A stretch of DNA of 64,000 nucleotides. Origin: Coriaria nepalensis (taxonomy: Eukaryota > Streptophyta > Magnoliopsida > Cucurbitales > Coriariaceae). The stretch covers positions 11,093,001-11,157,000 of the forward strand of contig CP114487.1 in assembly GCA_027186245.1 (NCBI GenBank), given 5' to 3'. Position 1 is the first letter of the stretch, and every line of letters starts with the position of its first letter. A program made the position numbers and the translations under genes. The notes under the pieces were generated by a model. The model saw only the letters and a list, made by a program, of their open reading frames with translations. It was not told the origin of the DNA and did no database searches. This document shows positions 36,507-47,907 of the stretch, in pieces.

Positions 36507-38975
36507 TTTTTTTTTTTTTTTAGATTAAGAAAACAAGAGAAAACTACATTCTTAAATGGAAAATATCATTCTTATTATGGTTAAAGCAACGCCTAATTGG
36601 ATGAAGAAGATATTGTTCTCTCTCAAAGTAAGATAAACCATCAACTTTTAGATTTGTTAAAGAATTAGCTACAAAATTACATTCATAATAATTTTAAAAA
36701 GAAATTAACCATAATTGGATTTGATGCCAAACCATCCTAATACGCCAATCAGGACAATTATGTTGGATGGTTAAAGCAAGCACCTGGGAATCAGTTTCAA
36801 CAACTAAAGGGTGAGAACATTTTCTTAATGCAAGACGAATACTATAAAAAAGCCTGTGAACTTCCATTTGAAAACTGTTGGAGCAATGCAACTTTTGGGA
36901 GAAGGCGGCCATGAAACGCCCATAAGAGCCATGAACTATACCACCGCACCGAGCAAGATCAGAATCCATTTTATATGACCCATTTACATTCATCTTAAAG
37001 ACGTTGCATGGAGGAGGGACACATTGCAAATAATAATATTTCTTGGATTCTTGTAGTTGGGAGCGCACGAGAGATTCTGCAAGATCCTCACGTCAGAAGA
37101 AGCAGCATTACTTGAAACCATCACAGAGCTTAACTCTACAATCCATCTTTTGACTTTGGTAATTGTTCCTTGGGCAGATTAAGGACGACCATCGTTTCTA
37201 CTTAACCATAATTCCCAGCAGATGAGAAGAGGAATCATACGGCCTAAAGAGTGAAGTTGATTGGAAGATGGCATAACGTGCCACTTGAAAGCCAGGCGAT
37301 CCACCTGAGATTACTGCACCAAACCAACCCTACGAAACAGACTTCACACTTTAGACGCTATTTCACTCTCCATGAAGAGATGTTGCATATCTTTTTGCTT
37401 TCTAGATAAACAACATGAACATGCCGAAGGAAAGAGGATGCCCATCTTATAGATATTCAAGTCTACCACTAAGACATTCTTAAGAAGCCGCCACCTTAGC
37501 ACTTTGATTTTTAGAGGGCCTTTCAAACTCCAAAGAGTGGAATAAATCATTATTGACAGAGTTACAAGTCCAATCTTTCCATGCATCTTTAATAGTAAAG
37601 GTACCAGACTTACTAGACTTCTAAACCAACACATCACCATCAGAGGAAAGCCTGGGAGTTTAGAGTGAATATACCCCAATTGATCGTCTTCCAGGTTTAA
37701 ATCAAACCACTTACTATTGCTAACAGCGTCATAAACCATATAATCGTGAATTTTTGGTATGTTGAAAGAATCCGAAATAATTCCCAACCACTTCCATGGT
37801 TGCATGTTTGAGATCTTCAAATACTTCCTTCGACAAATCCTACTCCAATATGTTAGCAAACGAATACACATATATAACAGAATAAATAAGTAGACTAAAA
37901 TTTTATTCGGATCATATTTTAGTATATATAATTTCTATTCAGACCGATTATACAATAATTATATCACATATAATCTATTTTATATATAGTATAGTAAATT
38001 TTATTGATATTAAATCAAAATTAGAAGAATAATATATCTTTTGATTTATAGAACTCTTTTTAAATAAAATGAGGAGACGTTTATGTGTTCGTTCTCTAAC
38101 TATTATCTACACAATTTATTTTGTATGGTTAAATTTTTATTTAATATTTCAATTTATAAAATAAGAAGTTCGGAAAAAATAAATGAAAAATACTATATTT
38201 TTCTCTTTGATTTAACTAAAGGAATAAAAGGAGGTAACCGTGCATAAACTACTTGTTGGAAAAAACCATGATCCTTTCTTATCTAGATACGAGACAGAAG
38301 GTCTTTTGGTATATCCATCTCTATACATATCCAAGCAGCATTAAGCCTCGTCATGGTAAGAGTAGTACTATCTATTGACATAACTGTCCCAAGGGAGCTT
38401 GCTATAGGTCGTAACAGTTCTGGAACGTAATAATTCAAAGGAAGTTTGGACAGTTGAATCCATATGGGGGCTATGAACGCACCTTGATTGGAGTTGAAGA
38501 TCTTATTCCAGCGATAAACACTATAATAGAAACCTTTAATCCGTGGCGTTTCTCGAGTAAGAACAGACACAATATCTCCTTCTATCATAAATCGGATTAA
38601 GAGAGTACGTGAATCAATAAGACCCATCACATACTTATCCTCTAACCCCCAGTCTGCGTTTATGGTTATTTGAATCTCCTCGGGGGAGGGACGCCCTGCT
38701 CTGAACTTCAGAATCACTGCCTTATCGAAAGGAGCTTCTGACTGAGCAATAGAAGATTCTGAGAAGCAAACAGCAAGAACTCCATCATTAAAATATGGTT
38801 ATGTTTTCCACTTGAATGGTCAGGAATTGGGTAGGAGTTTCTGCATAGGATCGCATAAATCCCACATTAATTTTCTTCTGCTGGATAGTTGCTGCGTTAT
38901 TCGAAACCCTAGGTGAGGAAGGACGTAACGTGTGATCTTCTTGCTTGGTAAAACAAAAAGTTGCAACTGGCACGA
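36507..38975 (-). mobile_element. LINE (L1-type) retrotransposon relic
   Basis: On the minus strand, a DUF4283-like ORF1 piece lies at 38975-38283 (RAGRPSPEEIQITI; WIQLSKLPLNYYVPELLRPI). A reverse-transcriptase zinc-binding-like piece lies at 37871-37344 (SLWSLKGPLKIKVLRWRLL type; CSCC...HLF). An RNase H-like piece lies at 37068-36694 (FKMNVNGSYK; VVETDSQVL). T15 at 36507-36521 is the poly(A) tail in element sense. The reverse-transcriptase core is missing. ORF1 has a one-base shift near 38785. This order is typical of plant non-LTR elements, and this copy cannot move by itself. The 5' end is uncertain. Confidence 0.72.
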
Positions 38976-39895
38976 AAAATCGATGAACGGAAAATCAATA
39001 TAGACAATGAAAGAGAGGTAGGCTACCGTGGACTACCGACGTCCGATTGCCGCCACGAGAGGCAAAGGAACAATCACGTGTGCATGGAGGCGGCTAGGGT
39101 TGGGATTAGGCGGATGTCCATCTATTTTTGTTTTTACTGTTATAAAATCAATAATTTCATGATTGAGAATACGTGGAGGGATAAGTTATTAACTACATCA
39201 TACATATATGTTCTAATGATCGATTATGGATTCAAGAAGTTGTCTCTATTTTCTTGGATCAGATTTTCATTCTTTTTACTAACTTGTCTAAGATATGCAC
39301 TTTTTTTGTTGTTATAAATTTAAGAAAAATTGTAAGATCCACTAACATAATAAGATAGATAAATCAAGAATATTATTTTTAAAATAATATATACAAAATT
39401 TGATTTTGAATCTTTTTTTTTTTATTAAAAAAATCACCTATTATTATTATTCGAACTGATCTAGTTGTTTCCGATTTGAATAATTATTTCATGTCAATAA
39501 TTATTTGAAATTATATATATCAATCAATATATATAAAGGAAAGCCGAAAGAAGTTTCTTGGCTTACCCTTTTACTTACCTCGCCGCTAGATACGAATTAA
39601 AGGTTCAGATGTACTCCCCAAAACTAAGGAAAAGTGAAGTTTTTCCGGCATCAATGACGACATACACGCAATCTACCAGAAATATGAAAAGAGAGAAGTT
39701 ACATGGTAAAGGCTCTCAAGGAATTAAACGGACAAAGTAACAGTTATATATACTGTCCTCGTATGCGTCCTTCTTCTATCACTTTCCTTCCCTCTCTCGC
39801 ACTCCACTCCTCTCTCCTCATCTTAAAGCACGCTCGCCATTTCCGTCTCTCTCTCTCTCTCTCTCTCTCTTTCTAAGCACTGTCAAATTACAGCC
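38976..39895. other. Intergenic region and VQ gene promoter
   Basis: No gene is seen. The left part may belong to the 5' end of the LINE relic. A CT tract at about 39846-39870 lies in the probable 5' UTR of the VQ gene. Confidence 0.5.
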
Positions 39896-40420
39896 ATGTC
39901 CTCCTCTCCGACATCGTCTTCTCCAACAACCTTCGTTCAAGCAGACACAAACACTTTCAGAGATCTTGTCCAGAAGCTTACCGGCTTATCCGGTGACTCG
40001 GACCAGAAACTTCCGGCCACCCTCCCTTTAAAACACTCCTCAAAGCCCTTTACGTCCGGTGACCCCACCCGCTCTCGTCGGTCACTCTTCAAGCTCCAAG
40101 AACGCAGACGCACCATGAGAAAGCTTGAGATCAAGCTCGGGTTAATCACTCTCCAAAATTCACCTTCGACTCGACAAACTCACCTGGTCGACTCCCCTGT
40201 TCCCAGTCCAGTCACCCCACTCGTCACCGAGTTTCCGTTCTTCGCTAGTCCGGGCTCTGAGTCGTCGTTGTCGCCCCCGGCATCCGATGATCAGGAGATC
40301 AAAGCCATAGTGGAGAAAGGGTTCTACCTCCACCCATCGCCAAGGGGTTTGGATCAGCAGCCAGAGCTATTGACCCTGTTTCCACTGAGTTCGCCGAGTC
40401 AGCTAACTCGGGACTCGTAG
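39896..40420 (+). CDS. VQ-motif protein (VQ11/VQ31-like)
   Basis: This is an intronless gene of 174 residues. The VQ core FRDLVQKLTG is at residues 21-30, inside FVQADTNTFRDLVQKLTG. A Ser/Pro-rich N-terminus precedes it. Downstream are RSLFKLQERRRTMRKLEIKLG, FPFFASPGSE, EIKAIVEKGFYLHPSPRG and a Leu/Pro C-terminus (LLTLFPLSSP), all typical of the VQ4/VQ11/VQ31 branch. VQ proteins are nuclear cofactors that bind WRKY factors and are often MAP-kinase substrates. Several SP sites (DSPVPSPV, SLSPP) fit that. The CT-rich leader and TA-rich 3' region mark the gene ends. The exact paralogue is not certain. Confidence 0.9.
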   Translation: MSSSPTSSSPTTFVQADTNTFRDLVQKLTGLSGDSDQKLPATLPLKHSSKPFTSGDPTRSRRSLFKLQERRRTMRKLEIKLGLITLQNSPSTRQTHLVDSPVPSPVTPLVTEFPFFASPGSESSLSPPASDDQEIKAIVEKGFYLHPSPRGLDQQPELLTLFPLSSPSQLTRDS

Positions 40421-42520
40421 GAAATATATTTGTCGGCCATTTGAGTTTCGTGGAAGTGCGCCTATTGCCTAGTTTGTTTGATCAACTTCATGTTACGTGA
40501 GCCTTTTTGGTATATATATATATATATATGTATAAATAAAATATCATATCATATTATATATAATTTGATGAACTTATAAAATTAGATATGATATGTAAAA
40601 AAAAAAAAATACCCATTTTACATTTCTTTATCATAATAGGAAATTTGACTCAAATTTTCATCACTATACTTTTACCCTTCTCACTCTCTCTCTCTTTTTT
40701 TTAATAAATATTTCAAACCAATGTTGTCAATCAAATCAAGAAGAAACCAAATAACACAAGTTGTGTAGTGTTTGTTACCGGTGCAAGATTGGTTCTAATC
40801 AAGTAAGGATTAAGTTTAAAAGTTTTCACGGAATAGAAAACGATCGATCCAATCCAAACAGACCACAGAGTAACAAATAGGAATTAAGTAAAAAAAAAAA
40901 AAAAGGAAAAAAAAGTGATGAAGGGGAATGATTTCGTGATCAAACAGTCACGATAGTAATCAATGTGATCGATGATAGAGAAGAAGAGTCAGAAGGGCAT
41001 AACATTACAAGTCATTACATTTTGCTGACTTTTTCCAAAGTGGTTTTAGACGCCATAATGCTACAAGTCATTACGATGGACACAACACAAGAACAAGACG
41101 ATACGTTGTGGGTCCTACCTTTTGCTGTAATAAGTATGGATATGGTCGTTGTTCGTCGATGTTGCATTGATTGTTCGTAGACAAAGTGCATCTGCCTGAT
41201 ACCACAATTGATGGATGAATTCAATATAAACTCGATTTAAGAAGAGTTGATACCAATATTTTAAAAATGTCATTTCTCATACAATCAGTGATAATCAAAA
41301 TTAAGAATGAGAATAAGAAAAATCATTTTAAAAATAACATAAATGGAACCAAATAAAAATTAAGGAGACAAAAAGCATACGTTTGATTACAGGTAGTATG
41401 TAATAATCGTACACAACATGTATATCATCGTCGAATAGAATGAGATTGGATGTCTCCAAAGTCCAAAACAAATCGAATTCATAGGGAAAATGATTTTTTT
41501 TGTTGGAAACACATGGATAAGGTCAAGGCATCTATCTACAATCAACTGTCCACACACATGATTATAATTTAGAATTAGTTCATGTATTTGTATATAATTT
41601 ATATATATATATATATTACCACTTGTTCTGTTAAACTCATACATAATCTATATTTATATAATAATGATATTTAAACTCATACTCCAAATCTAAGGGATTA
41701 TCAACCCGTTGATGAGTCATCTTATATCCAACCGGTTGCTCGTTACGACGCTCATGAAGAAGTCACACACACTTGGGCCTAAAGAGAGAGAGTTTTGAGA
41801 AATGCCCACTCAATTTGGATGTATCATGTAAAATCCATATTGGCTTATAAAAAATCTTAGTCATTGCCTAAATTGTCTTCTTAAGTTATTACCTAAATAG
41901 TTGGTCCCACGGAGTCAGAAGCCACCTCATCACTCGCCGGCACGATTAACAGTACACGTGTCAGTCTCTTCCCGTTGAATCGCCGCTGCTATCAGTGTGT
42001 CTCGTTATCATCCAGTTCAATTTGATCTCTAGAATTTGAGAGTTTCTTTCTTGAGGTTGATTTGGGTTATATAATATTGAGATATAAGCAGCTTCTCTCC
42101 CCTGCTCCACCATGCCTCGCAGTACAGAGTACCGCCACACTTCACCATTAGTAAAAATGGTCAAATTGGGAATAAAACTTCAGATCTACAACAAAAACGA
42201 CAGCACACATGGTTAATGATATCATTAATGAAGGTTTTGGTTAAAACCAAAACTCACCATTTGATTCAACCCTTATACCAGCTATAAACTAAGCAAAATC
42301 TTTTCCAAATTGATTTTTCATTAAGTCAAGAATGATTCTTTCCTTCTAAATTGGAAGATTTGTTGACATCCTCTCTATATACGGTTGTATCATGTACATT
42401 GGAATTAACCCTAATACATAAGAATACATAACATAGTTTCTTTTTCTTTTTCTTCTCTGCCATTGCTTTTCTTTTTTCTGTTTATCAAACAACCACAGTA
42501 ATCATACTCTCTGTTATTTA
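40421..42520. other. Intergenic region
   Basis: I see no gene. The stretch is AT-rich, with TA microsatellites near 40510-40530 and 41598-41618 and several poly-A runs. Small frames at 40965-41224, 41387-41644 and 41961-42164 have no domain. Confidence 0.5.
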
Positions 42521-44561
42521 ATGGCTTGGAAGTATAGAACAGGCTTGGTTTTTATTAGCTCGGCTGTTGTGATTTGGGTCGCCTCTGCAGGAATCACTCA
42601 GGTTAGTTTTTACTTTTCAAATTATCGCTAATCCTTTTACTTTCAAATCGAGCCTGAAATGTATATATAGATGAACTTGGGTTTGAAGTTTATTTATTAT
42701 GCACACCACCTGTTTGATACAGAGGATTTTCAATGAGTATAAGCAGCCATTTGCCCTCACTTGTCTAGGAGCGTCTCTCATGGCGGTTTATCTACCTATA
42801 TCAGCTCTTAAAGACTGGATCTGCCCCTCATTGGCATCGTAGAATGCTGATTCTGGTATCACAATGACAATGCCTTCTGCTGAACAAGATGTTCATTAAA
42901 ATTTGAGAAGCTGTCTAATTACTGATAAATATCCTAGTGAAAGAGAAGAGGGTCAGCCTTCAGATTTGAAAAATGAAGAAGATGAACCTCCGTTGCTTGA
43001 ATTAGATGGTGAACATAGTGCTTGGGATGTTGCCAAATGCAGTCTCTATCTCACTCCATTGTGGTTTACTAATGAGGGACCAGAAGTTGAGCTGTATCAT
43101 TTCTCTTCCGTTACTGTTAATCTTTTTTGGTACTCATATTATTCATAAATGGAAATACTTAGCGAAGAACATTCTCTTAAGTGTAATACCCAAAACTCGT
43201 GTCATGCAGTATCTCTTAAATTCTGCACTGGCTAATACTAGCGTTGCTAGTACAACTGTGATTACTTCTACATCTGGGCTCTTTACCCTTTTTTTTGGGA
43301 GCTCTTTTGGGTCAAGATACCATTAATATTGCAAAGGTGGTTGCCGTTTTTATCAGCATGACGGGCGTTGGCATGATCACGGTTGGAAAGACTTGGATTT
43401 CTGATGAAGTATTGAGTATTTCGGAATAAGTTAATAAAAGATTTTGTTTCACTTAGCATTCTTAGCTCAAACTTGAAGAGTATATGAGATAATCCTAGAA
43501 ACTCTTTTCCTTGTTGTTAAGGTCTAGAAGACACTCTATAACAGGGGACATTTTTGGTCTTCTCTCTGCGATTTCTTATGGCTTCTTTACAGGTATAAGA
43601 CATCCTTACATTGTTTTAAAATTGGACTGGTTTGAAATTGGCCTTGATAAATAATTGAAGTATGCTTGCTTGGTCAGTGTTGCTCAAGAAATCTGCTGGA
43701 TCTGAAGGAGACAAGGTTGATGTGCAAAAGGTCTTTGGTGGCTTGGTAAGTGGGTCTGTTTCATTCATTTTGTTTTTTTTTTTATTCGAGCCCTAGAAAT
43801 ATTTGGTAGGGCTCGGACTCCTGACCTCCTCTTTGTAGGGTTTGTTTCATTCTTGCTTCTTGTTTCCTTCATCTATTGCAACTCTTTGATGGGGCTAATT
43901 GTTGGAACACGTCGGAGTAGAGTAGAATGATGCTACTATAAATTATATATATATATATATATATAATAGATGATTTTCTAGACTGCAGTAAGTAGCTACC
44001 CTCCGTAATTCACTAGAGTTTTGAATCTTTTCCTGAAATCCTTTTTTTTTTTTCCTTTTGCAGTGTCGCCGCTTAATGCTGTGGGTATTGAGCTGCCTTT
44101 CAAGTTTCCACATTCAACAGCAATCAGTGAAGTTGTGCTCTTTAATGGCTTTGTCGGGAGTGCTCTCTCTGATTACTTTTGGTACGTAGATTCCATTTAT
44201 AACTTCGGTTCGTTAGATATTATAAGAATGTCAAAACCGCAAATATTTAGACATTCATTTAAATTATAGGGCATTGTCAGTGGTTTGGACAACCCCTTTA
44301 GTTGTGTCGCTTGGCATATCGCTGACGATTCCCATTGCCATGGTGGCTGACATGTTATTACACGGTCATCACTATTCAGCAATCTACATTCTAGGTTGCA
44401 TTCAGTTAACTGGTCTGTTATGTTTGTCTCACTCATCTTTTTTGAAATCTATCTGATGGGAGAAAAATCTGATTCATGTTTTTTGTATGAGAGTTAAGGT
44501 ATTTGCAGGATTTGTAATAGGAAATGTTTCAGACAAGTTCTTCGGTAAGGAAAAGTTGTAG
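42521..44561 (+). pseudogene. EamA/DMT-type transporter pseudogene (SLC35F5/At3g07080-like)
   Basis: Exon 1 (42521-42601) and exon 2 (from 42723) read MAWKYRTGLVFISSAVVIWV and YKQPFALTCLGASLMAVYLP, then hit a TAG at 42840 after 66 codons. Later pieces include [103 protein letters not shown] and GFVIGNVSDKFFGKEKL. The frame shifts near 43300, where an extra G sits in the FGALLGQDTIN region. The expected splice donor after PLWFTNE reads GAGGGACC. The segment coding for the middle WWL helix is absent. Intact family members are ten-helix drug/metabolite transporters of internal membranes. Multiple lesions make this copy non-functional. Confidence 0.85.
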
Positions 44562-45234
44562 CAGCAACCAACTTTGTATGGACTTACTTCATAGACAGAA
44601 AAGAGTAACTAAGGATGTGAATATGATCAGTCCCAGCAACCAGTTTTGTTGTTAACATATTTTAGCTGCTCTAGGATCGGTTTTCCCATTCTCTCTCTTA
44701 CAGCGTTTGTTTTCTTGAGAAGAATGTCATGGATTCGTGTATCAAACAAATTGGAACAAGTTTTATCCAGTGGAGTTTAAGCAGAATAGAAACTAATTTA
44801 TTTTGGGAGGAATAAATTTTCAGAAAAATTATAATATTTAATACTTAATAAGATTTAATCGATTATTATTATTTATTCCGATCAGATTTAATAATTAATT
44901 AGTTATTATTTTTTTATTAGATTTTGATTGAAAACTATATCAAAAGATATTTTCTATTTTTTGGAGTATATGTATTCCGGACGTTTGGATTACATCACGT
45001 CATCAATGGCTTAATTTTGAGCGCCGAGTATTTTATAAATTCTTATCGAAACATATTTGACTCATTAACAACCATATATTAAAGGAGATAAAATAAAATA
45101 AAGGAAATAGTATGCAAAGCGGAGACGTACCGTATAAATACGGCCGTCCAATAGAGAGCGAAGATTCGAGAGCGAGTCAAAAAGTAGTTGGAAGCAACGA
45201 CTGAAGGAAAAATCAGAAAGATCAGGAATCAGCG
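44562..45234. other. EMC4 upstream region
   Basis: No gene is seen. The sequence is AT-rich and ends in the probable EMC4 promoter. Confidence 0.5.
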
Positions 45235-46961
45235 ATGGAGAAAGGGAAAGGAGTGATGGTGGCGGGACGAAGATGGGCTGTTGACTTCACTGACAATTCG
45301 TCTTCTTCTTCCACTCGCGATGTTCTCGATCCTCCTGGCTTCACTCGTGTTTCTCAGGACCAGGTTTCCTCTCAATCTTATTCTCCATCTCGACTTCAAC
45401 ATCTACTTCACATTTTACGTCCATGGGTTCGATATTTGGTAAATTGTTCGTATAGGACGATTCAGCTGTGAGCCGCCAGAAAAAGGACGCTGAATCCAGT
45501 TGGAAATCGCAGGTAGATTTCTAAAATTTCTTATTTTGGGCGTTTTAGGTTTTGTTTTTTTTTTTCTAGTTTCGACTTGGTGTTTTCTTAGTGTGTAGCT
45601 TAAGTTTCCTAATGAGTTCACTGTGACTAGCTAAATCAGATATATGTATAAATTGAAAAGAGCTACATCCATATGGGGTTGATTCCCGCGTTAGTGTGTG
45701 TATTCTATATCCTGAAAATTTTGCAATTTATTTCACTGCAATTATGTCAATCTGTTTAAATTTTGGATTTTTTTGTTGACAAGTTTCGGATCGGAACGGT
45801 TAGTTCCAAATTTTCCCAAGCTTTTTATGCCCACTAAGCCCTAGCCTCGATAACATACAGCGGTTATGTCCTTTTTGCGCACAAATATGATGGGGAGTAC
45901 TTTGCAAACCCTCGTTGTTGCGAATTTAATTTGTATTGTATTACATTGCCCTTTATAATGATAATATATGATATATAAACTACAATTTTAGTATTTCAGT
46001 GAATCAGTGATCTGATCTCATAGTCTCTCTATGTACTCTCAGAAAGCTTGGGAAGTGGCTCAGGCTCCATTCAAGAATTTGTTGATGATGGGGTTTATGA
46101 TGTGGATGGCTGGAAGTACCGTACATTTATTTAGCATTGGTATCACATTTTCAGCTCTTTGGCAGCCCATAAGTGCCTTACAAGGTGTTGGAAAGGGTAA
46201 GATGAGTGTCCACTCTCTTCTCTAGACTGTCAATTATTGCACTTCTACATGCAGCTCAATTATTGTGCTAGACCTCATAGATATTCCTGCTAAATGTCTG
46301 ATGTGAAAACTACATAAATCTCAGTGATAATTTTTTATTTTTTTCTAAATTGTCATGAAGTATTCGTTCTGTCAATGGCTCTCTTTTAACTGTAATTTCG
46401 TCAGGTTTATCCAATTATTACACTTGCGCTATACAAATGTTAAATGGGTGTTTTGTTTTTCCTGATGATCTGCATTTTTTTTTTGTAAGAGTAAAATTAA
46501 ACTCATGATAAATATGGTTTCATTCTGCAGTTTTTGAGCCTTACAAGGACAGTAAAGTAGATCTTCTTGCACCTAAGTTACTCTTTATTGCTCTTAACTT
46601 GGGAGGACTAGCACTAGGTGTCTGGAAGGTATGATGCGAACCCTCTCTTCATCTTAAATGTCAAAGAACTAATCATTTGTTCATTTGTTGCTCCCTCAAT
46701 ACTTATGGTTTCTCTTTTGCTGTAAATTATTGTCAATTGGGCAGCTTAATACTTTGGGACTTCTGCCAACGCATGTATCAGACTGGGTTTCATCCTTGCC
46801 CCCAGCTCAGGTTGGAGTCCTGCCCCTTATATATAATAATAGTTTTCGTACTCTCACTTCATGTGTTTGTATCTACGTACCTCAGTCCTGTCTTTAACTG
46901 ACTTAATCGCTGTATTTTTCAGGAGGTAGAATACTCTGGAGGGGGCATTCCTCTATATTAA
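45235..46961 (+). CDS. EMC4: ER membrane protein complex subunit 4
   Basis: There are six exons: 45235-45363, 45456-45512, 46043-46196, 46531-46628, 46745-46810 and 46923-46961. They total 543 nt, or 180 residues, the usual length. The N-terminus is MEKGKGVMVAGRRWAVDF, then SRQKKDAESSWKS. Core segments are KAWEVAQAPFKNLLMMGFMM, WMAGSTVHLFSIGITFSAL, LLAPKLLFIALNLGGLALGV and WKLNTLGLLPTHVSDWVSSL. It ends YSGGGIPLY. EMC4 (DUF1077) is a membrane subunit of the complex that inserts tail-anchored and multi-pass proteins into the ER membrane. Every join is in phase. It lies about 1 kb upstream of UBP22 on the same strand. Confidence 0.95.
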
Positions 46962-47907
46962 CCCATAGTTGGTTTATCAGCTATTGGTTGTGAGATAGCC
47001 TGAAGGGAACTTGCAACGTCAGGATGATACTTCAATGTTATCTGCGTGCTGAGGATACCATTGACTGATGAATTTCTATATATGATTCGCTTGGAGCATA
47101 AAAAGCCTCGGGTTTTTGCAATTCAGTGAAGACGCTTTAAGTTGAATTCTGTTTGCAAGTAGATAATGACAGTAAATGAATGTTTTGTTTAGAAGTTATA
47201 ATAATACGATGATTTCTTTGGATCTCCTGTTAAGTGCGTGGTTATCTGATATTAAATATGGTTGTTCGATAGAATGTGAGCTCAAACAGTCATGTTGATT
47301 GGAAGACACATTTCTTTTAGATTTAATTTCAACAAACCAAACTGATTGGCTTTGCAATGTCACTGTTTTGGAATTCCCCCCCCCCCCCCCAAAAAAAACA
47401 TTAATAATAATAATAAGAATTGGGCGCTATAACCTAGTAATGGTGCCTTTGATTTTAGTTCTAATGAGTTAATCATCTATTCTTGCACTATGGCAACATA
47501 GGCACTCTGTGGTAACGAGAGGAGGAGACGGGGGGAGAGGGAGAGATGGAGAGAGGGGGAGACGGGGAGAGGGAATGCCAGAACGGGGAATAAGAGTCAG
47601 TCCAAAAGAAATCGCGCCGGCTTATGGTCAAGGTCCCAAAAGCGCACCATCCTCCCTCTCCTTTTCCTTCTTCTCAAATAAACTTTTCTTCTTCTCCTTC
47701 GGATCGTTTTGCTCCTTCCTCTCTCCCCTTTTTCTCTCTCGCCTCCCCTCCCATCTCGAAACCGTAAAGATCCCACCTAAAGGCTAAAGCCGTACTCCCC
47801 TACAATCAATCTTACCAAAGAATCCAAATATTTCTTTCCCTTTAAAATTTATTTATCATCCATCCATCCACTTTCACTTCCTTTCTTTCAATCTTCCATT
47901 AACTCCC
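46962..47907. other. Region between EMC4 and UBP22
   Basis: It holds a C15-A8 run (47376-47398) and a purine-rich stretch at about 47519-47580. The long frame at 47509-47787 covers the purine-rich part and has a low-complexity Gly/Arg/Glu translation, so I do not call it a gene. The right end is the UBP22 5' UTR. Confidence 0.5.
47376..47390. repeat. C15 homopolymer followed by A8
   Basis: Fifteen consecutive C are followed by eight A, in intergenic DNA. Confidence 0.85.

Noticed and set aside
47509..47787. 92-residue Gly/Arg-rich frame before UBP22
   Set aside because: A purine-rich repeat gives the open frame. It starts on a non-ATG codon and shows no family match; more likely UBP22 upstream sequence.
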